A DNA stretch of 27,256 bases from Chara braunii (Eukaryota; Streptophyta; Charophyceae; Charales; Characeae): NCBI GenBank assembly GCA_003427395.1, contig BFEA01000033.1, positions 2,719,617 to 2,746,872 of the forward strand. The letters are read 5' to 3'. Positions 1 to 8,748 of this stretch are shown here, piece by piece; within the stretch, counting starts at the first letter, position 1, and every line of letters starts with the position of its first letter. Position numbers and translations under genes: made by a program. The notes beneath the pieces were generated by a model that was not told the DNA's origin, did not search any database, and was given only the letters and a program-made list of their open reading frames with translations.

Positions 1-225
1 CCCCCCACCCAGACCAACCTTCTAGTATTATCCAATTTGGTACATTAATACGTGTTCCTAACTTTCTATGCTGATACCATCTTTTTTTTTTTTTTTTTTC
101 CTCATAAAAGCTGTCTTTTCCTCATTGGGAGACGGCTGTATATATATCTCTCTCAATTTCTGATATTTCCTATCTTTTTGTTGGAAAATAAAGAAAAAAA
201 AAGTGAGGTCAAAATTATTACTTCT
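1..225. other. Downstream flank of the minus-strand gene; nothing coding seen
   Basis: A/T-rich sequence with an 18-base T run at 82-99, which reads as poly-A on the minus strand about 130 bases beyond the stop of the large minus-strand frame. I see no AATAAA on the minus strand between that stop and the run. The A run could be a simple microsatellite or the relic of a retroposed 3' end. Confidence 0.5.
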
Positions 226-3200
226 TCAAGCCAAGATGCCGGCTTCATCCAGGGTACACTGTTGTCGGAACATAAAAGGTGGCTTGTGTGCATCCGTGCC
301 GACTTCTCCGGAGGGTGTGTTGTGTTCGGGGTAAGAGGGTAGCAAGCATATACCTTGAACGCTAGGCAACATCTCTGCTCCACTTGCATCAGAGCTAGCT
401 GAGTCTGAACTGGAAGTAGAGGAGCTGGAGCTAGTGCTAGTGTCAGAATCGCTGTCGGAGCTGGAGGCGCTGGAGCTTGTTTCCTGTTGAGCTGCTCTAG
501 GATTCGGCGGTGCTTCTTGTTTCTTCTGACGCTTTGCATGCAGCGGTTCTCGTTGCACTGTTTTTTCCAATTCGCCCTTGTGCAGTAACTTGTCTGCTTC
601 TCCTCCCCCAAATTCCGCATTGGCGGATGGCGCAACCTCCTCTTTCCCTCCTCCCTCATTCGCTATTGTTCGTACAATTGTCGCTACACTCTTCGTCATC
701 TTGCCCGAAAAAGCGCCACCTTGCTTCTGACCATCTGGACTCTGATCTGCCGTGGAGAGTTTCACAGACACGCCTCCATCATCACTCCCACTCCCACTGC
801 CGCTTCCACTCTCAAGCTCACTTCTGTCCTCAGTCCCACTTTCACTATTCTCTCTGCCGACTCCTTCCTTTTTCCCAGAGGACTCAATTCCGCCCATATG
901 CTGGTGAAGCGCATGTTGTCGATCACGCGTCTCTTGTCTCTGTCTTCCTTCCTTCATTGTCGGTTCACCTCTGTCTTCCGATGCCAAGGCACCTCCCTCA
1001 GCCCCAGATTTCCCCATTTTCATCTCATGCTCTCGTATTCCCTGAGTAGCATGCTGCGACGGCGCCAAAGGAGACGCACGAGTTGGCACTGGCGGTGCGA
1101 CTTTGCCTCGCCTACCTTTCTGATCCAAGTCAGAATCCTCGCTCCCACTCCTGCTGCTGCTCGAGTTTCCAGAACGTCCACAACCTTTCTCAGTTCCTGT
1201 CTCTTTCTCTGGCTTATTCTTCGTGACGCACTGCGCTGTTGCAGGAGACGTTAGGTGCTGCCCATCCTTCAACAGGGGGAACTTTTTTCCTCCCAACGCT
1301 TCCTCATCAGACTCAGAACTTGATCTGCAGCTATTACTGTCCGAGTTCGTGCTGCACACCCCACCCTTACCTGTCGTCCCCTTGGCAACCACCTGCTCCC
1401 TCCCTTCACCCCCCGTCTTGTTCGTTTCTCTCACGGCTTGACTAGCGCCGTCCACTTGTTCCGCCTTGACATGCTTCCTCTTCGCAGGGGATCCATGAGT
1501 CACTTCGGATGGCTTCTTGCCAGTCAGTTCGCTTCCCATCACGTCCTCCATGGCATTCCCAACTCCGTTCTCCATCGAAACACTGCCAGCCATCATGGAA
1601 CCTTGTCCTCGTTCCAGTGTCTCCGGTCCCATCTTGCCAATCTTCCTTCGCATAATTTCAGCACCTGCTACTCCTGCAGTGCTGCCGCTTCTAGTTGCCC
1701 CTCCTCCCCTCTCTTCGCTCCCACGACTGCTTGCCTCCATTTGACCTCTTCCCCCCCCCCTGTCTTTTGCATCCACCTCTTGAAAATGCACGGCGCTCTC
1801 AGCAATCATGCTGCCAGTGACCCTTGATTTCTCTGGTGTACCTGCCTTTTCAGCATCACCCTTCTCTGGTTTCAACGTCTCCATGTGAGTCCTGCTACTC
1901 CCACCCTTCACCCACTTCAAGCTCGCCAAATCCTTATCTGATAGTCCGTTAGACACTCTCATGATCTTGACTACAGGCCCATCAGTACCTCCTTTAGATG
2001 GCCCAGATTTCTCCTTTGTGACAATGCCTTCGCTCCCTTCCTTACCCCCCTCCAGAGCCCACTTATGGGCCCCTACCTCCTCTCCGCGCCCTTCTCTCTC
2101 TCCCTTGCCACGATTAGTTTCACACCTGGCACCAACTTCAGCCATCTCGCCTCCTTTCCCTTTGTTCCCGGAAGTCGATGCCGCCGCTTCCTTATCTACC
2201 TTACTACCCCTTTTACGGCCCTCTTTACCGCCACCATTCTCCGTCTCATTGTCACCTGACATCAAATCCACCTCCTTGCCTTCTTCATCCTGTCCCTCTC
2301 CCCTCCCGTCAGTCTCTTTCCCCTTCTTGTGCTTCTTCCTCTTCACTTCCTTTCTCTCACCTTCTGACTGTTCAACTCCTAACACGGAAGGAGGTCCATT
2401 ATGTCCCTTCTGATCTGGTGCCAACTTTTCCCTGCTACCAGAACCTTCTGTAACCTTCTCAGATCCGTTGTCATAGGGAGTAGTTTGGGTGCCCTCCTTA
2501 TGTTTCTTTTTTCCAGACCTCTTATGCCCCTGTTCAACTACACCATCATCTGCGCCTTCATCTCCTGACTTTGCGCCCATTCTCTCTTCCCCTTTCTGAT
2601 GCTTAGGTCCCCTTTCCTTGTCCTTGGGAGTAGTTTCCGCCCCCTCCTTATCTTTCTTCTTACCTGATTTTCCGGACCTCTTATGCCCCTGTTCAACTAC
2701 ACCGTTGTCCGCACCTTCATCTCCTAACATACCATCCACTCTCTCTTCCCCTTTGCCACACCCAGGTCCTTTCTCCTTCTCCTTGGGAGTAGTTTCACCC
2801 CCCTCCTTATCTTTCTTGTTGCCTGATTTCCTGGACTTCTTCTGCCCCTGTTCATCACCACCTCCGTGTGTGCCTTCATCTCCTGACCTCAGATCCACTG
2901 CCTCTTCCCCTTTGTCATGCCCCCCACGCTCGCCTTCCCAAGCCTCCTCCTCCTCCTCCTTCCCCTCCCTGTCAGCCTCTTTCTCCTTCATGTGCTTTTT
3001 CTTTTTCTTCTTGCGATTAGCTTTTGCCTCATCTGCTCCCGACAGGACTCCTTCATTTCCCTGCTCATCGTCTTCACCTTCATCTCCTTGCTTTTCCTGT
3101 CGCAGCTTCCCCTTCCTCCCCTCGTCTTCTTCAACCTTTGCAGATGCAGATCCCTTTACCCTGTTACTACTTGGAGTGGTTTCAACGCCACCACCTTTTT

Positions 3201-5526
3201 GCTCTTTATCTTTATCTTTCTTCTTACCTTCTTTTCTGGGTCTCTTGCCGCCCTCTTCAGCTACACCAGCGACTGCATCTTCTTCCCCTGATCTCAAGTC
3301 CAACTCCTCGACCTGGTTTCCACTTCCACCTTCATCTACCCGATACTCCTCTCTCGCCCTCTTCCTGTCAACCTCTTCCCCTTTCGAGCGCTTTTTCCTC
3401 TTTTCTTTCTTCTTGGCCTCATCTTTTGCCTCCTCGGCTCCTGCACATGATGACTCCATTCGGAGCTTGACAGTCCGCCAACCATCTTCGCCTTGATCTT
3501 CCTGATCCTCACCTGCCGTTTTCCTCTTGCTCCCACCACTCTTCCCAACCCTCTCTTCTCCCTTCTTTCTCCTATCAGTAGCGGTTCCGGCTGCTGCCTC
3601 TTTGTGTCCGTCCACGTCCGCTTCTCTAGGTTTCTCATGACCCTCTGCAACGCCTGCTTCATCACTTGCAATGTCGTCTTCAGACATCAAATCCACCTCC
3701 TCTGCTCCCTTGTCGTATCGCCCCCCCTCATCTTCCTGACCCTCTTCTCCCTGGCCCTTGCCGCCAGTCTTCTTTCCCTCTGCACGCTTTTTCTTCTTTT
3801 CTCGTTTCTTGCTCTTGCCTTCTACATCGTTCTCTGATAAACCTGAGTGCAGAGCTTTTCCCTCGCCGTCTTCACACTTACCATCCTGATCGTCCCCCCG
3901 GTTCTGCTCGGTTCGCTTCTTCTTCTTCTTTCCTCGTTTCTTGCTCTCGCGTTCCACCTCGTTCTCTGGTGAAACCAAACGGAGCCCATCTCCCTCACCG
4001 TCTTTAAGCTCACTACCTTCCTGATCTTTCCCCCCCTTCTGCTCAGTCTCCCCCATGCTCATGTACCTCTCTTTCTTTCCTCGCTGCTTCTTGATCTTGC
4101 CATCTTTTACCTCCTCTTTCTCCTCATTCTTCCCTTCTCCTCTGCGTTCTGTATCCTTCACTGCACCGTTCCCATCTAACCCCTCCTCCAACTCCTCAAT
4201 CCTTGCATTATCATCTGCTACTTTAACCTCATCCAGCGACTTTTTCTTCTTCTTCTGCTTCATCTTTTGCACCCTTACGTTCCCGACCAGATCCCTGTCT
4301 TCGTCACTGCAAGCCGGCCCCGCTACTCCCCCTCCTCCCAATCGTTTCCCGGGAACGTCATCATAGGCATTGCCTGCCATTTTATCAATGGCAGGCTGAG
4401 CTTTGCTCTGGTCATCTTCCCTGCATTTGTCTGGATTACCGTCAGAGGCAGGGCCAGCACTGTCATCTTCATTCTGTTTCTGCTTCTTTTTCTTTTTCTT
4501 CTTCTTTTTGGCCACAGATTCATCATCTTCCCCACCTCCCTGAAGACAATCCTTTTCCCCCTCAGCAATTTTGACATTCTTCTCTGTCTTTGCCTCCCCC
4601 TGACTTGAGGCACCACCATGCTTGTTACCTTCCTTCCTTCCTACTTTCTCCTCTGCCTTGCCACTAGATTTTAACACCCCTCCCTGCAACAATCCCTGTT
4701 GCTCTTCTTCCTCCTTACGATCAGCAGTTTTGATGTTCTCCTCCGCCTTTGCCTTGTCCTGAATTGATTCCCCAGCATGCATGTCACTGACCTCCTTCCC
4801 ACCAGAAGCCTCTTCTATTCTTTTCTTTTTCTTTGAACCCTTCGCTTCCAAAGAATCAGCTCCTTTCTTTCGCTTCTTTTTGGCACTACGATCCACCTCT
4901 CCCTGGTCAGTTTCTCTCTTTCCCTCTTCTCCACCTCCTTTCATTACCTGCTCGGACAAACTCCCTTGCGTGGGGTCAGTTGCTCCTCCATCCTCTCTTC
5001 CATCGGATGCACCCTCCGGAGCACAATGATCCGGGGCGCCTGGACCAGCAGCATAAGGAGGCCGGCGATGATCGGCCGCAACACGCTCCGCTGCTCTGTC
5101 AACGATAGAAAGGTCGCCAGCATCAGAATGCTGCTTTGGCCGCTCGGGGACATGTCTCGACCCATCCCCCACAGCTTCGTTCCATAGGCTCAGACCAAGG
5201 TCATTCTCCAGGCGTCTCTGACGTGCAGCTGCCTCAACCCTCTCAGCATCCTCCAGACTTGCAGAGCCCTCTTGTTCTTCTCGCCTTGCAGAACTCCCTT
5301 GTCGAGTTGGGCTCAAAGAGCTCCCTTGTTCTGGGGATCGGCTGTCTCTTCGTAGGGTAGGAATCGACCCCACATTGGGCGCATGGTTATCCTGATGGCG
5401 AGGCAAAGGGAAGGGTAAAGAGGGAGCGTTTGGTGCCAAAAATGCCCACAACTTGATGTTGGGTTCGCCAATCTCACCCAAGGTATACATGACCGGGACC
5501 CTGTAGAGTGTTCCATTTACTTCCGT
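226..5526 (-). CDS. Giant exon: Lys/Glu-rich, Ser/Asp-rich low-complexity protein of unknown function
   Basis: An uninterrupted frame of about 1,760 codons. The first ~100 residues are less biased (MYTLGEIGEPNIKLWAFLAP near the start). The middle ~1,000 residues are dominated by KKKKKK, EEGKE and GDE blocks, and the last ~350 are rich in SSS/SDSD tracts such as SSSASSSDSDSD. Such charged proteins are often nuclear or nucleolar (Nopp140/SRP40-like composition), but I see no folded domain, so function is unknown. The frame upstream has no ATG: the furthest in-frame codon is GTG at 5538, with a TGA three codons before it. TGTCTGTCCAG ending at 5527 is a good 3' splice site, so the exon probably starts at 5526, phase 0. 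If unspliced, the first ATG is at 5490. Near the other end, CAAG|GTATATG at 354/353 is a good 5' splice site. The exon may end there (5,173 nt), and the final ~43 codons to the TGA at 226 may be intron. Base composition and intact length argue for a selected gene rather than chance. Confidence 0.62.
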   Translation of the reverse strand, partial: TEVNGTLYRVPVMYTLGEIGEPNIKLWAFLAPNAPSLPFPLPRHQDNHAPNVGSIPTLRRDSRSPEQGSSLSPTRQGSSARREEQEGSASLEDAERVEAAARQRRLENDLGLSLWNEAVGDGSRHVPERPKQHSDAGDLSIVDRAAERVAADHRRPPYAAGPGAPDHCAPEGASDGREDGGATDPTQGSLSEQVMKGGGEEGKRETDQGEVDRSAKKKRKKGADSLEAKGSKKKKRIEEASGGKEVSDMHAGESIQDKAKAEENIKTADRKEEEEQQGLLQGGVLKSSGKAEEKVGRKEGNKHGGASSQGEAKTEKNVKIAEGEKDCLQGGGEDDESVAKKKKKKKKKQKQNEDDSAGPASDGNPDKCREDDQSKAQPAIDKMAGNAYDDVPGKRLGGGGVAGPACSDEDRDLVGNVRVQKMKQKKKKKSLDEVKVADDNARIEELEEGLDGNGAVKDTERRGEGKNEEKEEVKDGKIKKQRGKKERYMSMGETEQKGGKDQEGSELKDGEGDGLRLVSPENEVERESKKRGKKKKKRTEQNRGDDQDGKCEDGEGKALHSGLSENDVEGKSKKREKKKKRAEGKKTGGKGQGEEGQEDEGGRYDKGAEEVDLMSEDDIASDEAGVAEGHEKPREADVDGHKEAAAGTATDRRKKGEERVGKSGGSKRKTAGEDQEDQGEDGWRTVKLRMESSCAGAEEAKDEAKKKEKRKKRSKGEEVDRKRAREEYRVDEGGSGNQVEELDLRSGEEDAVAGVAEEGGKRPRKEGKKKDKDKEQKGGGVETTPSSNRVKGSASAKVEEDEGRKGKLRQEKQGDEGEDDEQGNEGVLSGADEAKANRKKKKKKHMKEKEADREGKEEEEEAWEGERGGHDKGEEAVDLRSGDEGTHGGGDEQGQKKSRKSGNKKDKEGGETTPKEKEKGPGCGKGEERVDGMLGDEGADNGVVEQGHKRSGKSGKKKDKEGAETTPKDKERGPKHQKGEERMGAKSGDEGADDGVVEQGHKRSGKKKHKEGTQTTPYDNGSEKVTEGSGSREKLAPDQKGHNGPPSVLGVEQSEGERKEVKRKKHKKGKETDGRGEGQDEEGKEVDLMSGDNETENGGGKEGRKRGSKVDKEAAASTSGNKGKGGEMAEVGARCETNRGKGEREGRGEEVGAHKWALEGGKEGSEGIVTKEKSGPSKGGTDGPVVKIMRVSNGLSDKDLASLKWVKGGSSRTHMETLKPEKGDAEKAGTPEKSRVTGSMIAESAVHFQEVDAKDRGGGRGQMEASSRGSEERGGGATRSGSTAGVAGAEIMRRKIGKMGPETLERGQGSMMAGSVSMENGVGNAMEDVMGSELTGKKPSEVTHGSPAKRKHVKAEQVDGASQAVRETNKTGGEGREQVVAKGTTGKGGVCSTNSDSNSCRSSSESDEEALGGKKFPLLKDGQHLTSPATAQCVTKNKPEKETGTEKGCGRSGNSSSSRSGSEDSDLDQKGRRGKVAPPVPTRASPLAPSQHATQGIREHEMKMGKSGAEGGALASEDRGEPTMKEGRQRQETRDRQHALHQHMGGIESSGKKEGVGRENSESGTEDRSELESGSGSGSGSDDGGVSVKLSTADQSPDGQKQGGAFSGKMTKSVATIVRTIANEGGGKEEVAPSANAEFGGGEADKLLHKGELEKTVQREPLHAKRQKKQEAPPNPRAAQQETSSSASSSDSDSDTSTSSSSSTSSSDSASSDASGAEMLPSVQGICLLPSYPEHNTPSGEVGTDAHKPPFMFRQQCTLDEAGILA
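2231..3715 (-). repeat. Tandem ~50-residue repeats within the giant exon
   Basis: The protein repeats a module of the form KGEE-x-VDL-x-SGDE ... EQGHKRSGK ... KKKDKEG ... TTP. Module starts (KGEE/VDL codons) lie near 3714, 3317, 2916, 2757, 2598 and 2291 on the minus strand. The three central copies are spaced about 156-160 bp apart and are the most alike; the outer copies are diverged and separated by Lys/Glu filler. The ETTP block falls near 3175, 2790, 2630 and 2480. This implies growth by unequal exchange while the frame was kept open. Confidence 0.75.
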
Positions 5527-5539
5527 CTGGACAGACACA

Positions 5540-6175
5540 ATTGGTCACAACCAACGATTGCAAAGACGGGTAAGAACAGGGGACAATGGTCTCCAAAACC
5601 ATAGGTTAAGGGTTAGAATCCCTTTCCTCACGTAATGAACCATGTGCAAACGTGGCCGATCGTATGCAACATACTTTAGGATACCGAACTCGTCCCCAAA
5701 GTCGAGTCTACACACTGCGGCAACTTGATGCCACTATATAACTTCCACACTATTTGGAACCATCTCCAAATATAGAAAATCACAAGACAGGCAGGAGTTA
5801 GGAGCTGGGTACTTCTTCCCGCACAGAGCAGAGTTAGGTATGTGGATAGACCCATAACCTTGGGATAGTCAAGGTTAAGTTAGTAGATTTAAGGTACTAG
5901 TGTCGACTGGATTAGAAGTGACCAAGTAGGTAGCGCTTGGTAGACCGATAACCCTTAGGATTGTCTCCTTGGCTCAGGGTACATTATGTAGTGTGAGGTT
6001 AAAAAAAGAAGGATGAGAGAAGAAAACAGAGCAGTACAAAATGCAACTGTCCCCCCGATGAGGAGACGACAGTCTGCTATTCTTCCTCTTAAAGAAAATA
6101 AACATCACAAGACAGCAAAAGGGTGCGCTCACAGGGAAAGCAAGTTTTTCGCAGATGCTGCACAGTAAGAAACCT
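5540..6175. other. Sequence upstream of the giant exon; no gene seen
   Basis: Mixed-composition sequence without long frames. If the giant exon is spliced at 5527, this is intron. GTTGTGACC about 20-25 bases before the acceptor could serve as a branch region. I could not identify an upstream exon with confidence. Confidence 0.4.
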
Positions 6176-6280
6176 CTTAGCTGACCCCTTTTGCAAAGGG
6201 CTCTTTCCCCTCCTTCCCCTCCTTCCCCTACTATATCCTACCACGTCTTAGCTGACCCCTTTTGCAAAGGGCTCTTTCCC
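6176..6280. repeat. Pair of 34-bp direct repeats in C/T-rich DNA
   Basis: The 34-base sequence beginning CTTAGCTGACCCC and ending GGGCTCTTTCCC occurs at 6176-6209 and again, identical, at 6247-6280, 71 bp apart. The DNA between and after is CCTTCCCCTACT-type pyrimidine-rich sequence. Confidence 0.85.
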
Positions 6281-6376
6281 ATACTTCAGCTCTTTCCCCT
6301 ACTTTCCCTTCTTCCCCTACCATCCCCTACTACCACCCCCTACCTTAAACACTATTCCCTGCATTGCCCTACCAGG

Positions 6377-6484
6377 GTTTATACCCACGTGGGTATACAT
6401 GGGTATAGGCAGGTTTATACGCACGTGGGTATATGCGGGTATAGGCAGGGTTGTACACACGTGGGTATGTGTGGGTTCATACCC
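6377..6484 (+). repeat. Three-copy 36-bp minisatellite centred on CACGTG
   Basis: Units at 6377-6412, 6413-6448 and from 6449, the last diverged. Each has a CACGTG core. In the first unit the core sits in the 18-bp perfect palindrome TATACCCACGTGGGTATA. Each unit ends GGGTATAGGCAG or a variant. CACGTG is the G-box bound by plant bZIP/bHLH factors, but whether it acts here is unknown. Confidence 0.85.
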
Positions 6485-6770
6485 ACCCACGCATAGCATT
6501 ATACCCTCCTTGCCCCCCCCCAGTTCCCCACATTCCCCTAATTATCTCCTACTATTCCCCCCCTAGAACATGGGAGAATACACCACCACATTTGTTATCT
6601 TTTGTGCATGTAGATAGTGCAGCAAGCCCCCATGTCTATCTACTCTACTCTACTCCATGCAGGGAGTAGTGAAGGACGGCAGGAACAAGGGTGCAGCCTC
6701 CCCACAAGCTCGGATCACAAAGCATGGGGCGCCTGTGAAACCCCAGCTCCTGCCAAGCCGTCCAGGGGGA

Positions 6771-6873
6771 GCTACCATCTTCCCCCGAACATAACGCAAC
6801 CTAAAAATGAATAAATACAAGCTATATTTCTGGCCAGGTACAGCCAAAATGAGGGTGCGTTGTGTTCGAGGGA
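6771..6873. repeat. Inverted pair of a dispersed CCCGAACACAAC repeat module
   Basis: GCTACCATCTTCCCCCGAAC followed by ATAACGCAACC at 6771-6801 is matched in inverted orientation by GGGTGCGTTGTGTTCGAGGG at 6853-6872, with about 50 bp between. The same module occurs at 24343-24370 and 24481-24509 (plus) and at 314-345 (minus), so it is part of a dispersed repeat family. Confidence 0.7.
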
Positions 6874-6899
6874 CGACAGTAGTCAACTATACTCACCTG

Positions 6900-6998
6900 G
6901 TAAACACCAAGCCTCCCCCGCAGGCGCCGTGAAGGACTGAACCCACAGCCTCCTGAATACCACTTGCATGCTCGACCGAGATAGGTTGCTGGCCGTTC
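6900..6998 (-). mobile_element. tRNA-derived SINE-like sequence
   Basis: On the minus strand, GGTTCAGTCC (6943-6934) is a near-consensus RNA polymerase III B box. It lies downstream of CTCGGTCGAGCATGCAAGTG, which resembles a tRNA D-arm and A box at tRNA-like spacing. No full cloverleaf can be drawn, so this is a tRNA-derived retroposon rather than a tRNA gene. It adjoins the inverted module at 6771-6873. Confidence 0.5.
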
Positions 6999-7002
6999 TT
7001 TA

Positions 7003-7360
7003 GTTGTCATTTTAATGAATTAATTAATTAATCGATTATCTTATCCATTCTCCGATTGCTTTTGTTCATTCTTCGTGTTCATCCAGTCCCCACTCGGAGC
7101 ATACTCACACTAGCACTATCGTAANCGTAGCTGACCATAATTATGACCACACCTGGATGAAAAAAGAAAGAAAAAAATATGAGCGCATTGAGTATGCCCT
7201 CAATCCCTTGAAATGGACAGACGACTTTGGACCTAAGCTTTTGCAATGTAACTGCTCCAATTTTGTTGACTTCAACGGGAATCCCTTTCAGTCTCAAGCG
7301 TTAGCCCTTGCAGAATGCTACAATAACAGTAGGGTTTTTTTGGGTGGTGGTGCTGGTGTG
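7003..7360. other. A/T-rich spacer; no gene seen
   Basis: Contains TTAATTAATTAATTAATC-type sequence, one ambiguous base (N) at 7125, and A-rich stretches. Short frames here have no recognisable domain. Confidence 0.5.
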
Positions 7361-7385
7361 TTTGCATGTGTGTGTGTATGTTGAG

Positions 7386-7427
<42 letters not shown>

Positions 7428-7432
7428 AGGGA
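7357..7432 (+). repeat. GT-rich microsatellite followed by a 38-base G run
   Basis: TGTGTGTGTATG is followed by an uninterrupted run of G at 7389-7426, then GGGAGGGAG. The G run is long enough to form stacked G-quadruplexes. Runs of this length are also error-prone in sequencing, so its exact length is doubtful. Confidence 0.9.
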
Positions 7433-7559
7433 GGGAGAAATTCGGACACCTTGAAGCATGCCACATGAAGATGCGCCAGATTCGGATTCAACCACTTGTG
7501 ACTTTCCGTAGCCCTCTCTGCCCATTCAGGAGGTCATTGCCAATTCAAAAAGAAAAGCC

Positions 7560-7990
7560 AAAAAAAAAGACAAGGGAAAACAAAAAACGAGGTCGTCAGA
7601 CAAAACAGACACAAAATATATAGGCTTAGGAGTAGTGGTAGGTAGATAGTGAAAGGTGAAATTGAGAGAAGAATGTAGCGTAGTTTTACATAAAAGAAGA
7701 AGAAAAAAAAAAATATATATATATATATATTGACAGTCGAAAGATGGGACCAGAGTCTCTCCCTAGCCCAAGACGGTCTTTTCTTTAGCATATTATTATT
7801 ATTTATTAAACCACCAATACCTTGCGGGTCCGGGTGAGGGTTGGCAAAAACAAAATATTTGGGCTTTGTGGGCCCGATCGAAGAAAAAGAAAAGAAAAAG
7901 AAAAGAAAAAGCAAAAAAAAGAAAAGAAAAAGAAAAGAAAAAGAAAAGAAAAAACTTCAAAAAAGAAAAAAAAAAAGAACAAAAAAAGAA
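7560..7990 (+). repeat. A/G-rich low-complexity DNA with (AT)n and GAAAA repeats
   Basis: Includes A-rich DNA near 7560-7620, an (AT)n tract at about 7711-7730, and repeated GAAAAAGAAAAG units at about 7878-7985. Apparent Lys-rich frames (plus) and Phe-rich frames (minus) here are translations of simple sequence. Confidence 0.85.
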
Positions 7991-8205
7991 ACTGCAGAGT
8001 TGAAAGGAAGGACGTCGGGGGAAAGCCAAGAAAGAAGTGTGCTCACAGCAGTGCCTCCAGGAATGCATCTGCCCAGAATCATCGATAGTTTCATTTTTTA
8101 TTTTTTTTTGTGTTTTTTTATTTTTTTCTTCCAAGTTAGTTTTAGTGCCCTGCCGATGAGGCAGGGCTCTTTCCACGGACAACTGACACTTGCAACCGAC
8201 GGGGC

Positions 8206-8500
8206 ACTCACATGTACTAAAGATTCTGTATCCAGCTGCTTTTACGTCCAAAGAGTTGTTGATGTTTTTGTTTCTTTTTTTTTTCCGTACAGCCGTGTGT
8301 GCTGAGGGCTGTAACGCCGGTTGGGAGGGCATACGCTCACTTGTGCCCAATGTTCTATATCCAGCTGCTTTCACGTCCAAAGAGTTGTTGTTGTTTTTAC
8401 TTTTTTTTTCCCGTATTGCCGTGTTTTGCTGTGGGCAGTAATGTCCTTTGGCAGACTCTCACGTGTACCCAACGTTCTGTATACGTCTTTTCTTTTTTCC
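8206..8500 (+). repeat. Tandem ~125-bp repeat, about 2.5 units
   Basis: Units begin near 8206, 8335 and 8457, each opening with CTCAC-TGT-CCAA-TTCT-TAT and, in the first two, TCCAGCTGCTTT then ACGTCCAAAGAGTTGTTG. A T-run and a CCGT..GCCGTGT segment follow. The third unit is truncated into a T-rich tract. The spacing is 129 then 122 bp. Confidence 0.8.
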
Positions 8501-8748
8501 TTTTCTTTGGTTTCTTTTTTTTTTTTTCCCCGACGGGTACTAGAAAAAAGAATACAATGGGACCCGACCCAGGCCCGGCAAAACTCGGTGCGCATTGAAA
8601 TTCAGGGTCGGCAAAACCAGGCTCGGAGGTAGTGGTTTAAACTTTAAAGCTATTTATTAATCAACAATTGATTACATACCTGCTTAGAGTGTTGACATCT
8701 TCAAACCTACTAAGCAAGGAGGCTTAACCTCAAAAGTCTTGTGGAGTA

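Noticed and set aside
510-4366. Many plus-strand Ser/Pro/Leu-rich frames opposite the giant exon
   Set aside because: They are antisense shadows of Lys/Glu/Asp codons and have no domains of their own.
5527-5538. GTG at 5538 as the start codon of the giant protein
   Set aside because: GTG is not a normal start in nuclear genes, an in-frame TGA lies three codons upstream, and the sequence is a better 3' splice site.
6377-6484. CRISPR-like array
   Set aside because: Only three units, no distinct unique spacers, and the genome is eukaryotic.
7272-7623. Poly-Gly/poly-Pro protein frames
   Set aside because: They are translations of the 38-base G run and nearby microsatellite.
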